Below are positions 32,571 through 40,328 of a DNA stretch of 40,374 nt, one piece after another; the stretch's first letter is position 1, and each line of letters starts with the position of its first letter. This DNA is from Candidatus Omnitrophota bacterium (GTDB lineage: Bacteria > Omnitrophota > Gorgyraeia > Gorgyraeales > Gorgyraeaceae). The stretch is taken from the NCBI GenBank assembly GCA_018819285.1, contig JAHJQM010000057.1, positions 1 through 40,374 on the forward strand, written 5' to 3'. The position numbers were made by a program, and so were the translations under genes. Under the pieces are notes generated by a model, which worked only from the letters and a program-made list of their open reading frames with translations, had not been told where the DNA came from and did not search any database.

Positions 32571-34505
32571 ATGGAAGAATTTAAAATCACTTTTTTACCG
32601 GAACACAAGTCTGTTTCAATAGACAAGGGAACAGATCTTCTGACAGCTGCATTAAAGACTGGCATACATATATATAATAGCTGTGGAGGGGAAGGTGTAT
32701 GCGGCAGATGTAAAGTCATAGTCAAAAAAGGGGACTATGCAACAGAAGATAGTGGAAGGGTAGCTGATTTGGAGCGCGAAAAAGGTTATGTGCTTGCATG
32801 CAGAACTACCCCTAAATCTGATATGGAAGTTTTGGTTCCGGAAGAATCGCTATTGGGAGATTTGGAGATATTAACAGAGGAGGTAAAGGCAAAACGCCTG
32901 GCAGGTCTGTATACTCCTGTTGAAGAAATAGAAGAGGAGCAGTATAGCGCTATCTCAAAAGTTTTTAAACATGGCCCGTTATCTACAAAGCTATTTTTAA
33001 AACTGCCTAAACCTACTATTGATGATAATTGCGGGGATAGCGATAGGTTATTAAGAGAGATACGAAAATATCATAAAGAAATCACTATAATGCAGATGGG
33101 ACTTAGCAATATAAAAAGATTGCCACAGCTTCTACGGGATAGCAATTGGGAGGTTACTGTAACGCTTGGGAATAGAAATAGGACGACTGAGGTTGTATTG
33201 ATTGAGCCAGGAGACAGGTCTAATAGGAATTTTGGCGTGGCAATAGATATAGGGACAACTACAATAGTTGCATACTTAGTGGACTTGAATTCTCAGAAAG
33301 TGCTTGGTTCAAAAGCGAGTTATAATCCGCAAGTGGATTTCGGAGAAGATGTAATTTCCAGGATCATTTTTGCTCAGCATGAAAAAGGCCTAGAAAAATT
33401 ACATCACGCGGTCATAGATACTGTTAACACCCTTATTGGCAGCCTGATAAAGGAGGTAAAATTAACATTAGATGATGTAACATCTGTTATTTTGGCTGGC
33501 AACACTACAATGACGCATCTGGTTTTAAAAATAGACCCTACGCAAATACGAAAAGATCCTTATATCCCAGCAGTAAACTTTATGCCTGTAATAAGAGCCA
33601 GCGAAGTTGGGATAAAGATAAATCCAAGAGGATTACTAGCCTGCCTTCCAAGCATAGGTAGTTATGTGGGCGGAGATATAGTAGCAGGAGTTCTTGCTGC
33701 AGGCATGGATAAGACTAAAGACCTTTCGCTTTTTATAGACCTAGGCACAAATGGAGAAGTTGTGTTTGGCAATAAAGAATGGCTAATGGCATGCTCCACT
33801 TCAGCTGGCCCATGTTTTGAAGGCGGCGGCCTAAAATGTGGCATAAGAGCAATGAAAGGCGCTATTCAGAATATTTCTATAAAAAATGGTTCTCTTGAGA
33901 TAGGAACTATAGGAAATCTGCCTCCAAAAGGCATATGCGGTTCTGGTATAGTTGATATTATAAGTGAGTTATTAAAAAATAAAATAATAGACCGCTCTGG
34001 CAAGATAAAAAAGAATAATATATGTGAAGTTAGGGATTCTGGTGGCTTAAAAGAAGTTGTGCTTATAAATGAAAAGGATTCAGCCACAGCAAATGCTATA
34101 ATAATAGATGAAAATGATATAAAAAATTTGATACATTCAAAAGGAGCTATTTATACAGGTATAGAAGTGTTATTAAAAGAAACTGGTTTTAAAAAATCTG
34201 ACATTAAGCATGTGTTTATTGCAGGTGGGCTTGGTACAGCTTTAAATATTCGTTCAGCAATAAATATAGGGCTTTTGCCAGATTTAGCCGAAAAGAACTT
34301 CGTTTTTTTAGGAAACACATCTGTTAGCGGCGCAAAGATGTGTCTTCTTTCAAGTGAAGCAATGGATAAAGCGGAATCTATCGCGAATAAAATGACGTAT
34401 CTGGATTTAAGCGCTAACGCGTCGTTTATGAATAATTACAGCGCGGCATTATTCCTGCCGCATACTGACATAGAACTATTCCCGAGTGTGAAGAAATTAC
34501 TGTAG
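32571..34505 (+). CDS. acsV: Corrinoid-protein reductive activator (AcsV/RACo-like ASKHA protein)
   Basis: A 644-residue protein. The N-terminal [2Fe-2S] ferredoxin domain has C38, C44, C47 and C77 (YNSCGGEGVCGRCK...LACRT). The C-terminal half is a sugar kinase/actin-like (ASKHA, DUF4445) ATPase with VAIDIGTTTIVAYL, AGNTTMTHL, DLGTNGEVVFG and ICGSGIVDIISEL. This is the family that uses ATP to reduce inactive Co(II) corrinoid on the CFeSP to Co(I). An upstream TTG at 32532 would extend it by 13 residues but coincides with the -35 box, so I use ATG 32571. It heads the second Wood-Ljungdahl group with a CooC-type ATPase, acsD and acsE. The Shine-Dalgarno is poor. Confidence 0.9.
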   Translation: MEEFKITFLPEHKSVSIDKGTDLLTAALKTGIHIYNSCGGEGVCGRCKVIVKKGDYATEDSGRVADLEREKGYVLACRTTPKSDMEVLVPEESLLGDLEILTEEVKAKRLAGLYTPVEEIEEEQYSAISKVFKHGPLSTKLFLKLPKPTIDDNCGDSDRLLREIRKYHKEITIMQMGLSNIKRLPQLLRDSNWEVTVTLGNRNRTTEVVLIEPGDRSNRNFGVAIDIGTTTIVAYLVDLNSQKVLGSKASYNPQVDFGEDVISRIIFAQHEKGLEKLHHAVIDTVNTLIGSLIKEVKLTLDDVTSVILAGNTTMTHLVLKIDPTQIRKDPYIPAVNFMPVIRASEVGIKINPRGLLACLPSIGSYVGGDIVAGVLAAGMDKTKDLSLFIDLGTNGEVVFGNKEWLMACSTSAGPCFEGGGLKCGIRAMKGAIQNISIKNGSLEIGTIGNLPPKGICGSGIVDIISELLKNKIIDRSGKIKKNNICEVRDSGGLKEVVLINEKDSATANAIIIDENDIKNLIHSKGAIYTGIEVLLKETGFKKSDIKHVFIAGGLGTALNIRSAINIGLLPDLAEKNFVFLGNTSVSGAKMCLLSSEAMDKAESIANKMTYLDLSANASFMNNYSAALFLPHTDIELFPSVKKLL

Positions 34506-34552
34506 GCAAGACCAGGTCTTGAGCACAGCACTAGAAATAAATTATGAGTTCA

Positions 34553-34610
34553 TTAGCCAATTTTGCAGATTGCTCTTAGCAATCTGCAAAATTCAAAGGT
34601 GACAATGCAT
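34553..34610 (+). promoter_or_regulatory. Hairpin leader B, in front of second CooC gene
   Basis: TTAGCC, then a perfect 15-bp stem (34559-34573 with 34579-34593) around a TCTTA loop, then CAAAGGTG, a 3-base spacer and ATGCAT at 34605. The ATG is the start codon. It shares layout and flanks with 7276-7336 and 35359-35417 but its stem sequence is different. Confidence 0.7.
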
Positions 34611-35348
34611 CTGGCGTATATTGTTGCGGTTGCGGGTAAAGGTGGGGTTGGAAAAACAACTATTTCTGCAATGATTGTGCAGTATCTTTTAAAAATAGAC
34701 AAGCCGATTTTGGCAGTAGACGCAGATCCGAATTCTAATTTAAATGCAACATTGGGGTTAAAATACAAAGAAACCATTGCTGACATAAGAGAAGAGGTTA
34801 AAAAGCAAACCCCAGAGAGCTTTTCTAAAAGCGAGTTTTTTGGACTGAGGCTGGAAGAAGCTCTTGTAGAAGGAAACGGATTTGATCTTCTTGTTATGGG
34901 CAGGCCAGAAGGCCCTGGCTGTTATTGCGCAGTAAATAATATACTAAGAGAATATCTCGCTAAAATATCCAAAAAGTATAAATTTGTGGTCATTGACAAT
35001 GAGGCTGGGATGGAACATCTTTCGAGGCGCACAGCATCTGATATAGATTTGCTTTTACTTGTTAGCGATCCTACAATGGTAGGTGTTAATTCAGCAATAA
35101 ACGCGTTTAATACCGCAAAGGGCGCGGGCGTAAAGATAAAAGATATAACTTTGGTCATAAATAAATCAAAAGGCGAATTGGGGCCGGATAAATTGAAGCT
35201 AATAAAAAATGCAGGTTTAAGAATAGGCGGGTATATTGGTTTTCAGGATGAAATACAAAAAAATAGCGAAACAGGGAAAGGTGTAGTTGAAGCAGATAGC
35301 GATTTAGAGAATATTATTGATAATTTGTTTAAACGGGAGAAAAAATAA
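34605..35348 (+). CDS. CooC/AcsF-type nickel-insertion ATPase (second copy)
   Basis: A 247-residue MinD-like ATPase with signature-lysine Walker A GKGGVGKT at 11-18, DADPNSNL at 39-46, the metal-binding pair C106-Y-C108 and DNEAGMEHLSRRT. It is a paralogue of the CooC at 4630. Family knowledge ties such proteins to maturation of CODH or acetyl-CoA synthase; lying with acsV, acsD and acsE, this copy may be the AcsF-type maturase of AcsB. ATG 34605 is chosen because AAAGGTG precedes it and the P-loop strand starts right after; an earlier in-frame start lies within the hairpin. Confidence 0.9.
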   Translation: MHLAYIVAVAGKGGVGKTTISAMIVQYLLKIDKPILAVDADPNSNLNATLGLKYKETIADIREEVKKQTPESFSKSEFFGLRLEEALVEGNGFDLLVMGRPEGPGCYCAVNNILREYLAKISKKYKFVVIDNEAGMEHLSRRTASDIDLLLLVSDPTMVGVNSAINAFNTAKGAGVKIKDITLVINKSKGELGPDKLKLIKNAGLRIGGYIGFQDEIQKNSETGKGVVEADSDLENIIDNLFKREKK

Positions 35349-35358
35349 ATGTAATTCC

Positions 35359-35417
35359 TTAGCCAATTTTGTCCGCCAAAGTTTTGTGGCGGACAAAATT
35401 CAACGGTGGCTATGCAT
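35359..35417 (+). promoter_or_regulatory. Hairpin leader C, in front of acsD
   Basis: AATTCCTTAGCC (shared with leader A), a 13-bp stem (35365-35377 with 35388-35400), then CAACGGTG, a 3-base spacer and ATGCAT at 35412. Unlike leaders A and B, the ATG at 35412 is followed by an early stop in its frame, and the acsD ATG lies 16 bases further on at 35428. That may leave a short overlapping reading frame. Confidence 0.68.
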
Positions 35418-35427
35418 TGGAGATGCA

Positions 35428-36351
35428 ATGGAAAGATTGATTGAAAAATGGCAGGACAAGATCAGCGAAGTTGTAATTGGCGCAAAGAAACCAATAAAAA
35501 TAGGCGGCGAGACAGGCATCTATTTTATAGACGGCGAAGACAAATGTCCAAATCCTCCGGTTGTAGCAATGGAGGTTTGGGACATGGAGCCTGAATCTTG
35601 GCCAGAGACATTGAAATCAAATTTTGGAAACGCTCTTAAAGATCCTGGCGAGTGGGCCAAGCTTTGCGTGGATAAATTTTCAGCTGATCTTATATGTCTG
35701 AGGCTTGCAAGCACGCATCCTGATGTAAAGAACGTCTCCAGCGAAGAAGCTGGAAAAACTCTGGAAAAAATCATGAAAGCTGTTTCTGTCCCTCTAATAG
35801 TAATAGGAGGCCTTTCTCCTGAAAAGGATAATGAGGTTATGCCGTATTGCGCAAATGTAGCAAAAGGAGAAAATTGCCTGTTTGGTATTGCAACTCAGAA
35901 TAACTATAAAACGCTGACAGCTGCATGCCTTAGCGCAGGTCACTCTATAATTTCAGAGGCCCCTATAGATATAAATATCGCGAAACAGCTGAACATACTT
36001 ATCTGCGATATGCAGTTTCCTGCTGATAAAATAGTGATACACCACGCAACCGGCGCGCTGGGATACGGCTTAGAATACACTTATTCCATAATGGAAAGAA
36101 CGAGACTTGCCGGCCTCTCAGGCGATAAAATGCTATCCATGCCAATGATAAGTTTTGTAGGCCAGGAGGCATGGCGCACCAAGGAATCGAAAACAGGCGC
36201 TAAGGACACAGGGGTGTTGTGGGAGATAGCAACAGCTGTGGCATACTTAAATTCAGGCGCTGATATATTAGTCATGAATCACCCAAAGGCAGTAAACGAG
36301 GTTAAAGAGGCAATAAATAACTTTAAACAACCGACATTGTCGCAAGTGTAA
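35428..36351 (+). CDS. acsD: Corrinoid iron-sulfur protein small subunit
   Basis: A 307-residue CFeSP delta subunit, a TIM barrel that partners AcsC in carrying the methylated cobamide. Typical segments are KIGGETGIYFIDGEDKCPN, AMEVWDMEPESWPE, HHATGALGYGLEYTYSIMER and MPMISFVGQEAWRTKES. I chose ATG 35428 because GGAG lies 5 bases upstream and the family sequence begins there; upstream in-frame codons belong to the hairpin leader. acsE follows 27 bases after its stop. The separation from acsC by about 23 kb is unusual for this pathway. Confidence 0.96.
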   Translation: MERLIEKWQDKISEVVIGAKKPIKIGGETGIYFIDGEDKCPNPPVVAMEVWDMEPESWPETLKSNFGNALKDPGEWAKLCVDKFSADLICLRLASTHPDVKNVSSEEAGKTLEKIMKAVSVPLIVIGGLSPEKDNEVMPYCANVAKGENCLFGIATQNNYKTLTAACLSAGHSIISEAPIDINIAKQLNILICDMQFPADKIVIHHATGALGYGLEYTYSIMERTRLAGLSGDKMLSMPMISFVGQEAWRTKESKTGAKDTGVLWEIATAVAYLNSGADILVMNHPKAVNEVKEAINNFKQPTLSQV

Positions 36352-36378
36352 AGTTGTTTGGAAGCGAAAGGATGTATC

Positions 36379-37173
36379 ATGTATCTAATCGGCGAGCGAA
36401 TAAATGGGATGTTTAAGGATGTGGCAAAGGCTATAAAAGAAAAAGACAAATCTGTTATTCAGGGTCTTGCGCTCAAGCAGGTTTCTTGCAAGGCAAATGC
36501 GCTTGATGTAAATATTGGTCCAGCTTCCAGCAACCCTAAAGAAGCCATGAAATGGCTTGTTGAGACGATCAAAGAGGTTACTGACATAACGCTCGCAATA
36601 GATACTACAAAATTGGATGTAATGGAGTCAGGGCTTAGCTTGTGCAAATCAAAGCCAATAATAAATTCTGTAAATGCAAATGAAGAAAAAATTAAATCTC
36701 TTTTTAGTCTTGCTAAAAAATATAACGCGTCTATTATAGGCCTTACCATGGATAAAGCCGGCATTCCAAAGGATAGCGAAGGCAGGATGGAACTCGCAAT
36801 GAAAATAGTGGCATCTTGCGTGGAATACGGAATTGACACAAGCGAACTTTATTTAGACGCTGTTATACTGCCTGTAAACGTTGCGCAATCGCACGCCAAA
36901 GAGGTTCTTAAGACCATAAGGGATTCAAAGATGCTGGCTGACCCAGCTCCTAAAACAGTGCTTGGCCTGTCAAATGTATCTCAGGGTTCCTTGGCTGAAT
37001 ATAAAAGTTTGATCAATAAAACTTTCTTAACAATGGCTATAGCCAATGGTCTCGATGCTGCGATATTAGATGTAACAGATAAAGAGCTAGTGGACAGCCT
37101 GATAACAGCAGAATTATTGATGGAAAAGCAACTTTATTGCGATTCGTATTTGGAAGCGTATAGAAAGAAATAA
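36379..37173 (+). CDS. acsE: Methyl-THF:corrinoid protein methyltransferase
   Basis: A 264-residue pterin-binding TIM barrel that moves the methyl group from 5-methyl-THF to Co(I) of the CFeSP. Motifs are LIGERINGMF at the N-terminus, ALDVNIGPAS, AIDTTKLDVM and VLGLSNVSQGS, containing the conserved asparagine used in proton transfer. Length matches the acetogen enzyme (about 262). ATG 36379 is preceded by AAAGGA; an in-frame TTG at 36358 is less likely. It closes the acsV-cooC-acsD-acsE group. A 41-bp repeat begins 15 bases after its stop. Confidence 0.95.
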   Translation: MYLIGERINGMFKDVAKAIKEKDKSVIQGLALKQVSCKANALDVNIGPASSNPKEAMKWLVETIKEVTDITLAIDTTKLDVMESGLSLCKSKPIINSVNANEEKIKSLFSLAKKYNASIIGLTMDKAGIPKDSEGRMELAMKIVASCVEYGIDTSELYLDAVILPVNVAQSHAKEVLKTIRDSKMLADPAPKTVLGLSNVSQGSLAEYKSLINKTFLTMAIANGLDAAILDVTDKELVDSLITAELLMEKQLYCDSYLEAYRKK

Positions 37174-37188
37174 ATGACGGGTTTGGAG

Positions 37189-37229
37189 CTAACTTTACAA
37201 ATGGTGCCTGGCACGAATTGTAAAGTTAG
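37189..37229. repeat. 41-bp palindromic repeat, copy 3
   Basis: The best-formed copy: outer arms CTAACTTTACAA and TTGTAAAGTTAG are perfect complements around an inner GTGCCTGGCAC. It lies in the intergenic space between acsE and the YjbQ gene, ending 6 bases before that ATG, where a Shine-Dalgarno would be expected. Confidence 0.87.
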
Positions 37230-37235
37230 AATTTT

Positions 37236-37655
37236 ATGGCTATAATTACTAAAAAGCTAAAGCTCAGCACTAAAGGCGATACAGATATAATCAATATTAC
37301 CGCAGAAGTGGCGTCAGCTGTTTTAAATTCTAACCTTAAAAACGGCTCCGTAACTGTTTTTGTACCTGGTTCTACGGGAGGCATCACAACGGTTGAATAT
37401 GAGCCTGGCCTTGTAGAAGACCTTAAGACATTTTTTGAAAAAATAGCGCCTAAATCAGACATGTATCAGCATAATATAAGATGGCAGGATGGGAACGGGT
37501 ATTCTCATGTAAGAGCTTCTTTTTTAGGCCCTGGCATAACAGTACCTTTTGTTAGCAATAAAATGCAGCTAGGAAAATGGCAGCAGATAATATTTATTGA
37601 TTTTGACAATAGGCCCAGAGACAGGGAAATTATAGTACAGATAATGGGTGAATAA
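37236..37655 (+). CDS. YjbQ family protein (UPF0047)
   Basis: A 139-residue member of the YjbQ/UPF0047 family. Conserved features are FVPGSTGGITTVEYEPGL, WQDGNGYSHVRASFLGPG and LGKWQQIIFIDFDNRPRDRE. Some relatives have weak thiamine-phosphate synthase activity, but the true role is unsettled. The ATG follows a 41-bp repeat and has no clear Shine-Dalgarno. It ends 16 bases before the HPS-RraA gene start and may be co-transcribed with it. Confidence 0.88.
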   Translation: MAIITKKLKLSTKGDTDIINITAEVASAVLNSNLKNGSVTVFVPGSTGGITTVEYEPGLVEDLKTFFEKIAPKSDMYQHNIRWQDGNGYSHVRASFLGPGITVPFVSNKMQLGKWQQIIFIDFDNRPRDREIIVQIMGE

Positions 37656-37671
37656 CCAAACCAGGGTAAAT

Positions 37672-38958
37672 ATGAAGCCGATATTGCAGGTTGCTCTAGA
37701 TTTTGTAGATTTGAGACGCGCAATGAAGTGCGCAGAAGAAGCAGTCAAGGGAGGAGTTGATTGGCTAGAGGCAGGAACCCCTTTGATAAAAAGCGAAGGC
37801 TTGAATGCTGTCAGAAAATTACACGAGAGATTTCCTGATAAAACAATCGTAGCTGATATGAAGATCATGGATGCGGGCCGCATAGAGGTGGAGATTGCGG
37901 CAAAGGCTGGTGCAAATATTGTCTGCGTGCTTGGGGCTGCGAGCGATTCAACAATAAAAGAATGCGTAGAAGCAGCGCATAATTACGGCGCAAAGATACA
38001 GGCTGATTTGATAGCAATAAAAGACGCCAAGAAAAGGGCAATTGAAGTGGCAAAATTAGGGGTTGATTATATTGGCATACATTGTTCTATTGACGATCAG
38101 ATGGCTGCCAGAAATCCTTTTAGCGAGTTGAAGGATATCGTTAAACATCTGTCTATTCCAATAGCAGTGGCAGGCGGAATAAATTCTGAAACAGCTCCTG
38201 ACGCCGTTAAAGCAGGCGCAGGTATAATTATAGTAGGTGGAGCTATTAATAAATCAAAGGATGCAAAAAAAGCTACAGAAGAAATAAAACGTTCAATATG
38301 CCAGTTGAAGAAAATAAAAACAGAATTATTTAAGAGAGTGGGCGAGAAAGACATTGCAAAAATTCTTATAAAAATTTCTACTTCAAATCTTTCTGATGCA
38401 ATGCATAGGCTTGGCGCTTTAAAAGACATAATAAGTGTCAATCCCGGTTTAAAGATGTGCGGTCAGGCTTTGACAGTAAGGACGTATCCAGGGGATTGGG
38501 CAAAGCCTGTTGAGGCAATTGACATGGCCCATGAAGGCCAGGTTATAGTTATTGATGCAGGAGGCGTAGGGCCTGCTATATGGGGAGAATTGGCAACTCA
38601 CGGGGCTATTCAGAAAAAAATAGCAGGGGTTGTGATAGACGGAGCCATACGGGATGTCAAAGAGATAAGAAGCCTTAAATTCCCAGCTTTTTCAAAAATA
38701 ATTTCTCCTTCAGCAGGCGAACCTAAAGGATTTGGGGAGATAGGCGTGAGTGTAAATGTGGGAGGCGTAAAAATATTCAGCGGAGACTGGGTATTAGGGG
38801 ATGACGATGGAGTGGTTGTTGTCCCCAGGGATAAAGCTGTGGAATTTGTAAATAGGGCTATGAGTGTAATGGAAACAGAAAATAGGCTGAGAAAAGAAAT
38901 AGATGAAGGCTCCACTCTGTCGAAAGTGACGGAGTTGCTTAAATGGGAGAAGAAATGA
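37672..38958 (+). CDS. 3-Hexulose-6-phosphate synthase / RraA-family fusion
   Basis: A 428-residue two-domain protein. Residues about 1-210 form a hexulose-6-phosphate synthase (OMP decarboxylase superfamily: LQVALDFVDL, IVADMKIMDAGRIE with the D-x-K-x-x-D motif, AVAGGIN). That enzyme condenses formaldehyde with ribulose 5-phosphate, or splits hexulose 6-phosphate to make pentoses. Residues about 225-425 are an RraA-like domain (DAMHRLGAL, IDAGGVGPAIWGELATHGA, VVIDGAIRDVKEI), related to HMG/CHA aldolase. Such fusions are known in methanogens and some bacteria and the reaction of the second domain there is unclear. I chose ATG 37672 over 37648 because AGGG precedes it and the barrel strand starts at once. 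No phosphohexuloisomerase is nearby. Confidence 0.9.
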   Translation: MKPILQVALDFVDLRRAMKCAEEAVKGGVDWLEAGTPLIKSEGLNAVRKLHERFPDKTIVADMKIMDAGRIEVEIAAKAGANIVCVLGAASDSTIKECVEAAHNYGAKIQADLIAIKDAKKRAIEVAKLGVDYIGIHCSIDDQMAARNPFSELKDIVKHLSIPIAVAGGINSETAPDAVKAGAGIIIVGGAINKSKDAKKATEEIKRSICQLKKIKTELFKRVGEKDIAKILIKISTSNLSDAMHRLGALKDIISVNPGLKMCGQALTVRTYPGDWAKPVEAIDMAHEGQVIVIDAGGVGPAIWGELATHGAIQKKIAGVVIDGAIRDVKEIRSLKFPAFSKIISPSAGEPKGFGEIGVSVNVGGVKIFSGDWVLGDDDGVVVVPRDKAVEFVNRAMSVMETENRLRKEIDEGSTLSKVTELLKWEKK

Positions 38959-40067
38959 AACAGAGGCGAATATTCATAGCGGCAACGCAGCAGAATGACG
39001 GAAAGACCACGGTATCGCTTGGACTTATACAGGCCTTTAGAGACAGATTTAAGAGCGTAGGCTTTATAAAACCTGTTGGCCAGAGATATGTGTTTGAACA
39101 TGGCTATAAGGTGGATGAAGATTCTGTGCTTATAGAAAAAGTGTGCGGAATGAAATGCTCACTGAAAGATATGAGCCCTATTGCAATAGGAAAAGGATTT
39201 ACCGAAAAATATATAAGAAGGGGAGATCATAGAAAATTAGTCAAGAATATTATATCGTCTTTTGAACGCATATCCAGAAAAAAAGATCTTGTCGTAATAG
39301 AAGGCACAGGCCACGCAGGCGTAGGTTCTATATTTGATCTTTCAAACGCAAGAGTGGCAAACCTTTTGGATGCAAAGGTAATTCTTGTAACCTCTGGTGG
39401 GATTGGCAAACCCATAGACGAGATAGAACTCAATATGGCTCTGTTTGAAAAAGAAGACGTAGATGTAATAGGGGTTATAGTTAATAAAGTTATAAGTTCT
39501 AAATATGAAAGGATAAAAAAGATACTCAGTCTTGGTTTGAAAAAAAGGGGAATAGATATGCTGGGCGTCATACCTTATACGCCGTCTCTCTCTATGCCTA
39601 CCATACAGCATATTATAGAAGAAACAGATATAAAGATGGTTTCAAAAACAACAGGCATGCAAAATAAAATAAGAAATATATTGATAGGTGCGATGTCTCC
39701 GCACGATGCCCTTGACTATATAGAAGACGGGTCTTTGTTGATAACGCCGGGCGATAGAGAAGATTTAATCATGACCGCTTTGAGTATACATCTTTTAGGA
39801 AAACAGCATAAACAAAATTCAATGGCAGGTATTATATTAACAGGAGGTATTATGCCTCATCCAAAAATAATGTCATTGATAGAGAGCGCTGGGATCCCGG
39901 TTCTTTTTAGCCGAGGACATACTTATGTGACAGCTTCCAAGATACATGACCTGGCCATTAAAATCAGGCCGGAGGACAAAGAAAAGACAGTGATAGCTAA
40001 AAGGCTGATCAAAAAATATGTGGATGTGAATAAGATATCAGAGAAGATTAAGCAGGGGAGGAGCTGA
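38955..40067 (+). CDS. BioD/Pta N-domain-like P-loop protein with DRTGG domain
   Basis: A 370-residue protein. The N-terminal half is a dethiobiotin synthetase-like NTPase with [15 protein letters not shown] (Walker A), [22 protein letters not shown] and GVIVNKV. The middle to C-terminal part (about 215-320, [24 protein letters not shown]) resembles the DRTGG domain found between the ATPase and catalytic domains of long phosphate acetyltransferases. The catalytic acetyltransferase domain is absent. It may sense a nucleotide or acetyl-phosphate/CoA pool, but this is inference. The ATG overlaps the HPS-RraA stop as ATGA, with GGGAGAA upstream, so I take 38955 over an in-frame ATG at 38943. Confidence 0.8.
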   Translation: MKQRRIFIAATQQNDGKTTVSLGLIQAFRDRFKSVGFIKPVGQRYVFEHGYKVDEDSVLIEKVCGMKCSLKDMSPIAIGKGFTEKYIRRGDHRKLVKNIISSFERISRKKDLVVIEGTGHAGVGSIFDLSNARVANLLDAKVILVTSGGIGKPIDEIELNMALFEKEDVDVIGVIVNKVISSKYERIKKILSLGLKKRGIDMLGVIPYTPSLSMPTIQHIIEETDIKMVSKTTGMQNKIRNILIGAMSPHDALDYIEDGSLLITPGDREDLIMTALSIHLLGKQHKQNSMAGIILTGGIMPHPKIMSLIESAGIPVLFSRGHTYVTASKIHDLAIKIRPEDKEKTVIAKRLIKKYVDVNKISEKIKQGRS

Positions 40068-40069
40068 GT

Positions 40070-40228
40070 ATGTTTGGTATAGGGATGCCGGAATTGATTT
40101 TAATATTAGTCATATGTCTTTTGGTATTCGGAGCCGCTAAATTGCCTGAAATAGGAAGGAACCTCGGAAAAGCAATAGGCGAATTCAAAAAAGGCATAAA
40201 GGACGATGAACCGCCCTCTAAAGACTAA
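40070..40228 (+). CDS. tatA: Sec-independent protein translocase TatA/E
   Basis: A short 52-residue TatA-type protein. Residues 3-22 form the membrane helix ([19 protein letters not shown]), then the hinge and amphipathic helix [19 protein letters not shown], and an acidic tail. The F-G motif between the helices and the KLPEIGR segment are diagnostic. A very strong GGGGAGGAG at 40055-40063 sits 6 bases before the ATG. It implies twin-arginine export of folded proteins; TatC is not in the window. No other gene overlaps it; the IS end begins 14 bases later. Confidence 0.93.
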   Translation: MFGIGMPELILILVICLLVFGAAKLPEIGRNLGKAIGEFKKGIKDDEPPSKD

Positions 40229-40241
40229 TAGTGCTGTAACA

Positions 40242-40286
40242 CCAAAGTGATAATGTCCTATTAGGCCAAAGTTAAAATGTCCTATT
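40242..40286 (+). mobile_element. Insertion-sequence left-end repeats
   Basis: Two near-identical 21-bp direct repeats, CCAAAGTGATAATGTCCTATT at 40242-40262 (written here in part as CCAAAGTGATAATGTCC) and CCAAAGTTAAAATGTCC plus TATT at 40266-40286, stand just before a transposase start. A -10 box TATAAT lies at 40297-40302 and AAAGGAGG at 40316-40323. They probably belong to the IS end, acting as transposase-binding sites. The other end is off the window. Confidence 0.6.
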
Positions 40287-40328
40287 CTAAAGATGCTATA
40301 ATGCACTCTTTACCGAAAGGAGGACATT

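Noticed and set aside
35412-35428. ATG 35412 as the start of acsD
   Set aside because: That frame stops early and is out of frame with acsD; GGAG before ATG 35428 fits the family N-terminus.
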